This document shows positions 1-7,680 of a stretch of 35,894 bases of DNA, piece after piece. The stretch comes from an uncultured Verrucomicrobiota bacterium (GTDB taxonomy: Bacteria > Verrucomicrobiota > Verrucomicrobiia > Limisphaerales > UBA1319). The stretch is taken from positions 1 to 35,894 of the forward strand of contig CAIMWS010000310.1 of NCBI GenBank assembly GCA_903845125.1. Direction: 5' to 3'. The notes below the pieces were generated by a model. It saw only the letters and a program-made list of their open reading frames with translations. It did not search any database and was not told the origin of the DNA. Positions within the stretch are counted from its first letter, which is position 1; the number at the start of each line of letters is the position of its first letter. A program made the translations under genes and the position numbers.

Positions 1-464
1 GCCAGGTTCAGGGTGGCGGGGACGCTCACCGTGCGCTGGGCCTTGTCCAGCCGCACCTGGCCCAGCTGGAACACGCCCGGCCCCACTGTGCGGATGGGGG
101 TGTTGGTGAGGGCGGTCAGCGAGCTTTCTATTTTCTTCATCTCCGGCGGCGGCCCGCTGGGCGGCGGCTTGGGCAGCTCCGGGGAGGGGAGCCTGATCGG
201 GCCGGCTTCGCCCGGACCGGTGCCAGCGGATTGCGCCTGGCTGGCGGATCCGCCCGCCAAAAGAAGCAGCGCCGCCAGCCCGCCCAGCGCTGCGCAACGC
301 CGCGGCAGGAACCCACCAGCAGGGGAATCCCCACCCCGGTGGCCCCCTGCCCGCCCGCCTCCCAAGGGCCGGTACTGATCACCCCTAAGCCGCAAAGAAT
401 TGGGCTGCTGCCCGCCAGTCTGGATGGGTGGCGAGGCTGGCAAAGGTGCCGCGTAGTGGTCCAT
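1..464 (-). CDS. YdjY-like exported protein, C-terminus cut by window edge
   Basis: The open leftward frame runs off the window start, so only the N-terminal part is present. A hydrophobic run (GGLAALLLLAGG) followed by SASQA, encoded near 225-280, looks like a signal peptide, then comes a Pro-rich spacer. The visible end reads TPIRTVGPGVFQLG and VRLDKAQRTVSVPA, the pattern that opens YdjY domains (a beta-strand domain of unknown biochemical role in exported proteins). The start is uncertain. The frame is open to ATG codons at 464 and 467, but that puts about 50 residues before the signal core; a TTG at 365 gives a shorter leader. No clear ribosome binding site supports either. It lies downstream of apbE on the same strand but about 490 bases away, so it may have its own promoter. 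The family call rests on a short stretch; reading frame and export are more certain than function. Confidence 0.6.
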   Translation of the reverse strand, partial: MDHYAAPLPASPPIQTGGQQPNSLRLRGDQYRPLGGGRAGGHRGGDSPAGGFLPRRCAALGGLAALLLLAGGSASQAQSAGTGPGEAGPIRLPSPELPKPPPSGPPPEMKKIESSLTALTNTPIRTVGPGVFQLGQVRLDKAQRTVSVPATLNL

Positions 465-598
465 CATGAATAGCATACTAATTAATGTATCTGATGCTGT
501 CGAGCATAATATTAAATTTATTAAACAGTTTTTTTTGGCATTTTATGTAATGATTTAACTACAAGACGCATCCGGAAAAACCCTTTCTTACGTAGGCA

Positions 599-621
599 AC
601 GGCTTACAGTCACGGCTTACA
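599..621. repeat. Two direct copies of a 10-base repeat, 13-base period
   Basis: The word acggcttaca occurs at 599-608 and again at 612-621. The spacing is a little over one helical turn and the copies sit upstream of the leftward YdjY-like gene. A binding site for a dimeric regulator is possible but only inferred. Confidence 0.4.
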
Positions 622-625
622 AACA

Positions 626-649
626 CGTGGTTTTTGCTGCAAAACCACG
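626..649. other. Perfect 9-bp inverted repeat
   Basis: The arms cgtggtttt (626-634) and aaaaccacg (641-649) are exact reverse complements around a 6-base loop. Neither strand has a clean T run directly after the stem, so a classical terminator is not well supported. It could end the leftward apbE transcript or be a regulator site. Confidence 0.4.
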
Positions 650-951
650 ACATTTAGGGTTTCATTAGGCTCCTCCAGCCCGCTGATTGGCTGGCAAAGG
701 CCGCCCCATCCACCCCCCGAAGGTCGAACGGTCAACCACCGGGTGGAGCGCCGGTTTGGGTTTCGTTGGGAACCACAACCAGGGGGTTTACGGAACCGGT
801 GGATGGATGGATGGTACAGGTCTGCCTCGCACGGCGGCGGCTACCCGCGTTGGACGGGCGAAGATATCTGGTGCCAAGGCAAAACCGGACCGCCGGGCGA
901 ACCATGGACTTTCACTTCCAGTCCTATTCCCCCCAACTGCCGGAACCCGGC

Positions 952-2013
952 TCAGGGCTGGATGCCCGCCAGCCTGGCGAACCGCGGGCTGGCGATCTGC
1001 CGGCTGCGGCCATCGGGTTCCCGCACCAGGAATAGCGCCGCGGCGTTGGTCCAGGATTCGATGAACTTCAACCCCCGCTCCGGGCCGAGTACAAACAGTG
1101 TGGTGGACAGGCCATCGGCGGTCAGGCTGTCCGGCGCCACCAGGGAGACGCCCGCCACCTGGTGTTGCACCGGCCAGCCGGTCTGGGGATCGATGAGGTG
1201 GCACCAACGGCGGCCCTGGGCATCCTTGAAGAATTTCTGGTAATCGCCGGAGGTGGAAATGGCCTGGTTGGAGAGGGACACCACCTCGATCATCGCATCG
1301 GCCTCGGTCCAGTGCTCGACCGGCGCGGAGATGCCGATCTGCCAGTTCGTTCCCCGCGGATTGTGCCCCAGCACCTGCACCTCCCCCGCGATGGACGCAT
1401 ACCCGTTGGTCACGCCGTGCCCGCGCAGTATCCGCACGATCTCATCCACCCCGAAGCCTTTGGCGGTGGCCGATAAATTCAGGGCCAGCTCCGGGATATC
1501 CTTCACCAACTCATCCCGCGCCGTCACGGTCAGATGGGCGCAACCGGTCTTTTTCAGCGCCGCCTGCAATTCCGCCGGCGGCGGCGGCTCGCGGCGGGAT
1601 CCTTGCTCCCCAAACCCCCACAAGTTGATCACCGGCCCCAAAGTGGGGTCAAAGGCGCCTTGGGAAAGCCGGTTGAGCTCCAGCGAAAATCGCACCACGC
1701 GGGCGAATTCCGGCGAGATCCGGAAGGGGCGGTTGGCGGGGGCGCGGTTGAACTGGCTCAGCTCGCTCCCGGGATCGTAGTGGGACATTTGCCGGTTGAT
1801 CTCCCGCAGACGCTGGTCCACCTCGGTTTTCAGCTCCGCCAACCGGGCCGGGGCCGGGCTGGCGCCGGCGATTTTCACGCGGTAGATGCTGCCCATGGTT
1901 TGCCCCTCCCAGGCTGTGAGGGGCAGGTCCGCCGCGCGCGTGGCGGCGCCGGCCAGGAGGAGGGCGAGGCTCCCGGCGGTGGTCAGCCAGGTTGCAGGGC
2001 ACTTGGTGGGCAC
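952..2013 (-). CDS. apbE: FAD:protein FMN transferase (ApbE family)
   Basis: Predicted to transfer FMN from FAD to a Thr of exported partner proteins in the periplasm. The start is the GTG at 2013: it is preceded by GGAAGGAG (2021-2028 on the other strand), a strong ribosome binding site by this window's standards, whereas a longer frame to 2112 would run into the upstream gene. The product is 353 residues, normal for the family, with an N-terminal hydrophobic segment (SLALLLAGAA) and a likely signal peptidase site before ADLPL. Family landmarks are EGQTMGSIY near the start, GAFDPTLGPVINLWGFG, the ASIAGEVQVLG loop, LIDPQTGWPV and the C-terminal SLTADGLSTTLFVLG. The usual GG(D/N) of the flavin loop is AGE here. 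It lies 46 bases downstream of the DUF2271 gene on the same strand, so the two are probably cotranscribed and enzyme and substrate. Confidence 0.93.
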   Translation of the reverse strand: MPTKCPATWLTTAGSLALLLAGAATRAADLPLTAWEGQTMGSIYRVKIAGASPAPARLAELKTEVDQRLREINRQMSHYDPGSELSQFNRAPANRPFRISPEFARVVRFSLELNRLSQGAFDPTLGPVINLWGFGEQGSRREPPPPAELQAALKKTGCAHLTVTARDELVKDIPELALNLSATAKGFGVDEIVRILRGHGVTNGYASIAGEVQVLGHNPRGTNWQIGISAPVEHWTEADAMIEVVSLSNQAISTSGDYQKFFKDAQGRRWCHLIDPQTGWPVQHQVAGVSLVAPDSLTADGLSTTLFVLGPERGLKFIESWTNAAALFLVREPDGRSRQIASPRFARLAGIQP

Positions 2014-2020
2014 GGGGAAT

Positions 2021-2028
2021 CTCCTTCC
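2021..2028 (-). promoter_or_regulatory. Ribosome binding site fixing the apbE GTG start
   Basis: Read leftward this is GGAAGGAG, seven bases before the GTG at 2013. It is one of the few strong Shine-Dalgarno sequences in the window and decides the start. Confidence 0.75.
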
Positions 2029-2059
2029 GGGAGGCCGGCGGGGCCGGCCGGGAGGTGGG

Positions 2060-3088
2060 TCAGGGCAACCGCAGCTGGTAGTATTTCTGGGCGGCGCCGG
2101 CTTCCAGGGCATTGGTGAAGCTGAACTGCCCGGCGCTATTCACCAGGTTCGTCGCCAGGGGGGACCACTGGCTGGACGGGGTGGCCAGGTTGAGGGCGGT
2201 CAGCACCTGGTAGATGCCGTTGGCCGGGCCGGTCCCATCCAGGACGAGGTTGCTGCCGGCGGTCCGCACCGAGGCGATCTGCAGGGGCACCCGGTTGATG
2301 ACCATGGAAAACGGCTGGCTGGCGTCAGGCAGGGTGCCATTGGCTGCCGTGATGGCGCCCGCATAGGTACCCGCCGCCGCGGGGATGCCCGAGATCGCCC
2401 CGGCCGCGCTCAACTGCAGCCCGCCAGGCAGCCCGGTGGCCGAGAAACTGATGGGGGTGGTTCCGGAGGCGGTGCAAAGAAAACTGTAGGGCACCCCCAC
2501 CGTGCCGCCGGGCGGCGCAGAGCTGGTGATCGCGGGCGCCACGGTGGCCGGGGTGGCCGGGGTCCAGGTGACCCGCAGATTGGCGAAATTCGCCCCCTGG
2601 TTCGGGTAGCTGTTGGTGGCGCCAGCCGGGCCTTTCGTCCAGGATAATCCGCCCGTGGTCACCGGGCCTTGGGTGCTTTGTTCCTCGGCATATTGGACCC
2701 AGAACTTATAGGCGCCATCCGGCAGCAGCTGGCCGCTGGCGTTGCGGCACTTCCAGGCCAGGATGATCGGGCTGTTCGTGCCGGCATAATTCGCGGCGGT
2801 GGCGCTGGTGTAGCCGTCCAGCACCGTGCTGCCCGCCCGGGCGGTGTTCCAGGTCGTACAGTGCGCGCTCCATTGCGAACTGGTCCAGGATGGCCCCTGT
2901 TTCCAGAGGGTTTCAATGAATCCTCCCGCCGCCGTCGTCACCCACACGACGGCGTAGTGCTTGGTGCTGCTGCCGTTGTAATCCAGCAGCGTCACCTCCA
3001 GCCGGGCGCTACCCTCGGTTTGGGCGTGGATGGCGGATGGCGCCAGGGCCAGGATTGACAGGCTCAAGGATAGGGATAAGTTCCTCAT
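2060..3088 (-). CDS. Exported DUF2271 protein with Ig-like domain; likely flavinylation target
   Basis: This 342-residue protein starts with a signal peptide (MRNLSLSLSLSILALAPSA, cleavage after IHA near residue 22). Residues 25-165 match DUF2271, including HYAVVWVTTAAGGFIETL. At residues 91-97 it reads DGYTSAT, where DUF2271 proteins commonly carry Dxx(T/S)GAT, the site at which ApbE attaches FMN; here Ser replaces Gly, and Thr97 would be the attachment residue. Residues about 187-265 form a putative Ig-like domain (PGGTVGVPYSF, then LPGGLQLSAAGAISG). The last 65 residues (YQVLTALNL, SQWSPL, ending KYYQLRLP) are a C-terminal module shared with three other proteins in this window. It is followed at 46 bases by apbE. 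Role inferred: a periplasmic flavin-bearing electron carrier. An unmodified structural protein is the alternative if the changed motif is not used. Confidence 0.82.
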   Translation of the reverse strand: MRNLSLSLSLSILALAPSAIHAQTEGSARLEVTLLDYNGSSTKHYAVVWVTTAAGGFIETLWKQGPSWTSSQWSAHCTTWNTARAGSTVLDGYTSATAANYAGTNSPIILAWKCRNASGQLLPDGAYKFWVQYAEEQSTQGPVTTGGLSWTKGPAGATNSYPNQGANFANLRVTWTPATPATVAPAITSSAPPGGTVGVPYSFLCTASGTTPISFSATGLPGGLQLSAAGAISGIPAAAGTYAGAITAANGTLPDASQPFSMVINRVPLQIASVRTAGSNLVLDGTGPANGIYQVLTALNLATPSSQWSPLATNLVNSAGQFSFTNALEAGAAQKYYQLRLP

Positions 3089-3197
3089 ATCGTCTCATCC
3101 GTTAAGCTAATCGGTCCCCGCCGGACTGGCAACGCCAAACCCCGGCGCAAACCACGTGGCCAGGGTGGCGCCGGAAAACACCCGGGAGCCGGGGTTT

Positions 3198-5486
3198 TCA
3201 ATAGGGATTGGCAGGCGCCATCTCCCAGGCCTGCGTTTTCTCGAAACGGGCCCCGGCGCCCGTGGCGAACAGGCTCACCCCGGTGCTGTCGCTGCGGGTG
3301 GGATAAACGCGCCGGCAGATCGCCTGGCGGTCGTTGGCGAAGACTTCCACCACGGACTGGTCCACAAAGATCCGCAGGGTCAACGGTTCGCCCGCCGCCA
3401 AGGCCAGCGGCGCCCGCTCCACCGCCGGGCGGCCCTGGACGCCGCTGCGGGTGGAGTCAAAAACCAGCTGCCTGGCGCCGGCATCAAAATAGAGCAACGT
3501 TTCCTCCCCGCCGTCCGGCGCGGCGCGCACTTTGACGCCGCAGCCGCCGCCCGTCCCCGGCTTGATTTCCAGGCGCAGCTCGCAGGAAGTTCCGGCGACA
3601 CCCTCCAGCACCCGGCTTTCGCCGCTGGCCAGTGGAATGGCGGGCCAGGTCTTCCCCGGACCGCGCAGCGTTTCAAGCTCGGGCACCGGCCGCATCCGCA
3701 GCGTGCCGTCGGCGCCCAGCCAGAGGGTGCGCGGCAGGCCGTAAACGCCGGACCACCCTTTTTCCTTTTCGCCCGGCGGATTGTCCACCAGCCAGGCCCA
3801 CATGATCTGCCGGCCGCGCGCGTCCACCAGCGCCTCCGGCGCGAAGAACGTGCTGTCCACCCACGTCATGCGCCCGTGGTGGTCCGGGTGGAAACGGTCC
3901 TGCCGGTAATCCCCCACGTAGTACTGGCAGCCCCGGTTGTGGCTGATGAATAGCAACAGGTGTTTCCCGCTGGGCGGGCCGCCGTCGGCGGTGGCGGGCA
4001 GGGGCAGGAAGCTCGGGCACATGTTGTCTTCGCTGCGCTCCGTCCATTGGGGATTCCGCTCATAAAACACGCCGCGGTATTGCCAGGTTTTTAAGTCGTC
4101 CGACGCGAACAGATAAAGCCGGTCCCCCTGCTCGGACAACGGCGCCTCCGCGGCCCGGCCGATTTTGTTCAAGACCAAAAGGTTGCCCGTCAACATATGG
4201 TAGCGCCCATCCTTTTTCCAGATGTTCGAGGGATCGGCGGAGCCGTAGTAAAATTTGCTGCCGTCCGGGTTCAACGCTTCGGTGACTCCCCATTCCGTGG
4301 ATCGGATCACGGGATTCGCCGCCGTTTTTTGCCAGAGGTCGAACCGGGGGCCGGTGCTTTTCGCCAGGCCAATGCCCCGGGCGCCCCAGAGCATCCAGTA
4401 GGATAAATACGCCGTGCCGTCGTCATCCACGAAGGCGCCACCGCTGAAACAGCCTTCATCCCCGTCGCCCGGCCCGATGGCGTCCGGATGCTGCCGCCAA
4501 TGGACCAGGTCCTGGCTGGAGATGTGCCCCCAGCAAAAGCCCGCGCCGCTGCGGTTATAGAGATACATCAGGTGGTAGCGGCCCTGGTAATAAAAAGCCC
4601 CATTCGGATCGCCCGGCATGCCCATATCCTCCGGCACGCAGAAATGGTAGCCGGGCCGGTACGGGTCCGCCAGCAGCCGCTCCCGCAGCAGCCGGGCGGA
4701 GCGGACCGCCTCCTCCGGCACCGGCCCGCTGAACGACCAGGCCTTGGGGGCCGGGGCCCGTTTCTCACCCGGATCGCCGGGGCAGGTGGTGATCACGGAG
4801 GCGCCCTTGCCCTTCAGCACCAGGCTGCCGCCCTCCAACCGCACCTCCCCCACCAGTTCGATCCCGGTGAACCGGCCGGTTTTTTCCCGCAACCCCTCGT
4901 CCGCAAAAGACCACCAGGCCCAGGGCGCCGGGCCGCCAGCCTGTCCCGGCTTCAAGGCGGCGATGGCCTCGGCGGTCAGCGCCTGGCTGTAAATCCGCGC
5001 GTCGAGGATCCGGCCGGTGAAGGAATTCTCGGGATCCCCCGCCTCCAGGTGGCGGCGCCCAAACAGCACCGTCGCGCGCGGCCCAAAGCGGGGCGGCGGG
5101 CTGGCCAGCGTATGCCGCGCATAGGCCCGCCCCTCGCGGTATAGCGTCACTTCCCGCCCCTGGTGGACCAGCGCCACCTGCACCACCGTGCGGGCATCGG
5201 CGGTTTCCTCCGCCCATTCCGCCTGCTGCTTCGGCGTGCGGTTGAAGCCCTCGCTGCCGGGCATCCACCGCCGCGGCGACAACTCCGCGAAGACGATCCC
5301 ATCGAAATGCGAGTCCCCGTCATCGAGGGTGAGCACGCTGCCGGCTTTTTGCGAAAGATTGGCCGGGGACACCCAGGCCACCAGCGTTTTGTCCTGCAGC
5401 GGTGCGGGCGCGGGCGCAGGCGCCGCGGCGGCCAGGAGGGCGCCGCCGGCCAGGGCGATGGATAATACAATGGGTTTCATGCGCAT
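3198..5486 (-). CDS. Secreted GH32 beta-fructosidase-like enzyme with N-terminal LamG domain
   Basis: This 762-residue protein should hydrolyse fructan- or sucrose-type beta-fructosidic bonds outside the cytoplasm. The start ATG at 5486 (a second ATG is at 5480) gives a signal peptide, MRMKPIVLSIALAGGALLAA, followed by an Ala-Pro run. Residues about 35-200 look like a LamG/concanavalin-type jelly roll (FTGRILDARIYSQALT). The GH32 five-blade propeller follows. The nucleophile motif appears as GDPNG with Asp near 293, FSGGAFVDDDG matches the FSGS motif, SADPS occupies the RDP position, and Glu near 486 in SEDNMCPSF matches the ED..CP(D/S)F form of the acid/base motif. FFAPEALVDARGRQIMWAW and the C-terminal IFVDQSVVEVFAND of the beta-sandwich are typical. 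SADPS in place of RDP is unusual, so the substrate may not be a simple fructan. It follows the C10 protease gene by 229 bases on the same strand. Confidence 0.88.
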   Translation of the reverse strand: MRMKPIVLSIALAGGALLAAAAPAPAPAPLQDKTLVAWVSPANLSQKAGSVLTLDDGDSHFDGIVFAELSPRRWMPGSEGFNRTPKQQAEWAEETADARTVVQVALVHQGREVTLYREGRAYARHTLASPPPRFGPRATVLFGRRHLEAGDPENSFTGRILDARIYSQALTAEAIAALKPGQAGGPAPWAWWSFADEGLREKTGRFTGIELVGEVRLEGGSLVLKGKGASVITTCPGDPGEKRAPAPKAWSFSGPVPEEAVRSARLLRERLLADPYRPGYHFCVPEDMGMPGDPNGAFYYQGRYHLMYLYNRSGAGFCWGHISSQDLVHWRQHPDAIGPGDGDEGCFSGGAFVDDDGTAYLSYWMLWGARGIGLAKSTGPRFDLWQKTAANPVIRSTEWGVTEALNPDGSKFYYGSADPSNIWKKDGRYHMLTGNLLVLNKIGRAAEAPLSEQGDRLYLFASDDLKTWQYRGVFYERNPQWTERSEDNMCPSFLPLPATADGGPPSGKHLLLFISHNRGCQYYVGDYRQDRFHPDHHGRMTWVDSTFFAPEALVDARGRQIMWAWLVDNPPGEKEKGWSGVYGLPRTLWLGADGTLRMRPVPELETLRGPGKTWPAIPLASGESRVLEGVAGTSCELRLEIKPGTGGGCGVKVRAAPDGGEETLLYFDAGARQLVFDSTRSGVQGRPAVERAPLALAAGEPLTLRIFVDQSVVEVFANDRQAICRRVYPTRSDSTGVSLFATGAGARFEKTQAWEMAPANPY

Positions 5487-5549
5487 CTGCTTTCGTTTTG
5501 TGATCCCCAGACTGGCATTTCCGCCGGCCTCCGTCAATCGCTCTGCCGC

Positions 5550-5610
5550 CTCCCCGTTGCGTCGGGGAGCCGGCGTTGGGATGGCTCCCTGGCCGGTGAT
5601 GGTCACCGGC
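5550..5610 (-). other. Two stem-loops between the C10 protease and GH32 genes
   Basis: Two exact hairpins lie between these co-directional genes. One has arms ctccccg (5550-5556) and cggggag (5563-5569). The other has arms gccggtga (5592-5599) and tcaccggc (5603-5610) with a 3-base loop. Neither is followed by a T run when read leftward, so they could be transcript-end or processing structures rather than intrinsic terminators. Confidence 0.35.
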
Positions 5611-5715
5611 GGAGCCGGGGCGGCTCGGGCCGCTGGCACCGCCCCGCGGCAGGTGGCTTTGCCCCTGGCCTCCGCCAGGCGGCGGGCGGGCCGGCCGCGG
5701 GTTGGGGCCGGGGAT

Positions 5716-7680
5716 TCACTCGCGGACGCGGTAAAACCGGCGGGCGTTGTTTTTGGAAACTGGGATCTCAATGCGTGCCTGGGTGCCGGGAGGCACCGCC
5801 AGGGAACCGAGGTCGGTCCAGTTCTTCAGATCGGGTGAGGATTGGATATAGCAACGACCGTTTTGGACATTGTCAATCTGCAGCAGGAGCTTTTCGCGGG
5901 ATGCTTCCAGCAGCGTGATTGCGCTCCCCTGGGCGGGCCTGGCCACCACGATTTCCCGGGATTTGAGGCGCCCCCCCAGGGTGCTGATCTCGCATTGATA
6001 CGTGCCAAACCCGATGGTTTCGCACCAGGATTCGGTCTGGCCGGGCAACGGCTGCCCGTTGTAATACCATTGGTAATTCACCACGTCATACATGATATAC
6101 GGCGCGTAAACCGCGCCGGCGGAGGCCTTGATCGACAGGAAATTATTCGTCGGGAAATAGGATACCACATCCGCCTGGTCCCGGGTGATCACCGGCGGAT
6201 CCGGCCGGTAGATGCGCAGCGCCACCCGCCGGGGCAGGTTGGAGGCGCTGCCGGTGATTTCCACATACGCGTCATTCGTGCCGTAGGCCAGCTGGGTCCC
6301 CTCCACGTGCACCACGTGCGCCACCGCCTGGGTGAGATTGGCGCCGGAGGCGGGCAGGATGCTGATCCAGGGCACCGGGCTGGCCAGGGCATAACTGAGA
6401 TTGGTGGCGCCGATGCCTGCCAGTTGGAGCGAAAAGTCGGGCAGCTGGCTGTTGGTCGTGGTCAGCTCGAGATAATTGGGGGAGCAGGCGAGCAGGCCGG
6501 CGGCGGTGTTGGGCCGGAGGGTGGTGAGGAGGCTTTTGAAAAGGGAGTTGGTGTAGCTGGCATACCAGCCATCGTTGGTGCCGCCCCAGCCGTAATTGAG
6601 GTGCACAAATTTCACCCCCCCATCCTCCGCGAGCCCATCCGCCACCACCGTGTGGCCGGGGGTCACGTTCAGATCCAGCAGCACCGGGCGCCGGTTGAGG
6701 ATTTCCGTCTCCAGCGCCCAGTTGAAAACCGCCCCGCCGGCGGGGGCCACCTCCCCCATGGTGTAGCCCAGGCGCGCGGTCATGCCCCGGGCGCCGGTGG
6801 AGATATCCGCGCCGCTGCCGGGACCTTCGTAGTCGGTCTCCGCCAGCACCCCCAGCCGCGCCATCAGATCCGCCAGCGGATTGACCAGCTCGGGGCTTTC
6901 CTCCCGCTGGTTGTCGTAGCGGTCTTTCATCGTCACCCAGTCGATGAGATTGGTCCAGATGGCGGTGTAGGTGCCGGTGCACGCGCCCTTGGCATCGGTG
7001 AAGACGCTGACGCCGTTGCCTTTCTGCGGCCAGTTGTAATAACGCATGACCTGGCCAAGGGCCACCGGCACACAGCCCGTGGGGGCCCGTCCGCCGTAGC
7101 CGGGCAGGGCATTGGTCACCACCGGGCACTGGCGGTTGAAAGGAGACCATTGCGACCAGTGCGTGGCCAGCAAAGGTTCCATCCGGATGTTGGCGGGCGT
7201 TTCCTCGCCCATCCGGAGGACGCTGGCCGGTTCCAGCAACCGCCGCCACGCCACCGGGCCGCGCTCGTCATGGCTGGTTCCGCTGCCAACCCGGGCCAGG
7301 GCGGCACCCCATGGGCTTTCCGGATTCATATCCAGCACCCCCTGGGGCGAAAAAGCGATGATGGGCAGTTCGCGGGTATCATCGCTGAACAGGATGAAGC
7401 CGGACGGCTTCAAGCGTACCAGCCAGCACGGCCGGGACCAGGCGGGCGGCTCCACCCCGGCGATGGCGGTTCCCTTGGCGAAGAAGGGGCGTTGCAGGAA
7501 ATGGGTGGCGGCGGTCCGGATCTCCGGATCCTCCAGCGCCTGGACTGGGGAGATCGCTCCCAGGCCCCAGCCCCAGCTGATGACCGCCAGCAGAAAAACG
7601 GCGGGCTTCCCCGTTTTTCTAGGCTCGCCGTCGGTCGTGCACCTTCCGCCCCGGCCCGGTATTTGCATCTTGTTCGCCAT
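5716..7680 (-). CDS. Secreted C10 (streptopain-type) cysteine protease with C-terminal Ig-like modules
   Basis: This 654-residue precursor resembles streptopain-family proteases. A hydrophobic segment (KPAVFLLAVISWGWGLGAI) after about 25 polar residues should act as the signal; an internal Met at residue 5 is an alternative start. Residues about 50-150 resemble the inhibitory pro-region (SGFILFSDDTRELPIIAFS). The catalytic Cys is near residue 203 in PTGCVPVALGQVMRYYNWP and the catalytic His near 343 in TPGHTVVADGL, followed by HLNYGWGGTNDGWY, the family's Trp-loop signature. From about residue 395 come beta-rich repeats, including an Ig-like segment (YQWYYNGQPLPGQTESW), and residues about 588-654 are the shared C-terminal module (YIQSSPDLKNWTDLG, ending RFYRVRE). 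It is first in a leftward run ahead of GH32, with an upstream region of over 900 bases. The target is unknown; extracellular proteolysis is the natural role. Confidence 0.88.
   Translation of the reverse strand: MANKMQIPGRGGRCTTDGEPRKTGKPAVFLLAVISWGWGLGAISPVQALEDPEIRTAATHFLQRPFFAKGTAIAGVEPPAWSRPCWLVRLKPSGFILFSDDTRELPIIAFSPQGVLDMNPESPWGAALARVGSGTSHDERGPVAWRRLLEPASVLRMGEETPANIRMEPLLATHWSQWSPFNRQCPVVTNALPGYGGRAPTGCVPVALGQVMRYYNWPQKGNGVSVFTDAKGACTGTYTAIWTNLIDWVTMKDRYDNQREESPELVNPLADLMARLGVLAETDYEGPGSGADISTGARGMTARLGYTMGEVAPAGGAVFNWALETEILNRRPVLLDLNVTPGHTVVADGLAEDGGVKFVHLNYGWGGTNDGWYASYTNSLFKSLLTTLRPNTAAGLLACSPNYLELTTTNSQLPDFSLQLAGIGATNLSYALASPVPWISILPASGANLTQAVAHVVHVEGTQLAYGTNDAYVEITGSASNLPRRVALRIYRPDPPVITRDQADVVSYFPTNNFLSIKASAGAVYAPYIMYDVVNYQWYYNGQPLPGQTESWCETIGFGTYQCEISTLGGRLKSREIVVARPAQGSAITLLEASREKLLLQIDNVQNGRCYIQSSPDLKNWTDLGSLAVPPGTQARIEIPVSKNNARRFYRVRE

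Larger units (their letters stand above)
465..951. other. Gene-free intergenic stretch with an AT-rich core
   Basis: No credible gene is seen between apbE and the YdjY-like gene. The part from about 470 to 560 is strongly AT-rich in an otherwise GC-rich window and contains a run of eight T. Next to it lie a 10-base direct repeat (acggcttaca at 599-608 and 612-621, a 13-base period) and a hairpin at 626-649 (arms cgtggtttt and aaaaccacg, 6-base loop). A short ggat tandem repeat sits near 800. The AT-rich part is the natural place for a leftward promoter serving the YdjY-like gene, but no clear -35/-10 pair could be assigned. From 690 to 951 nothing recognisable was found. Confidence 0.5.
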
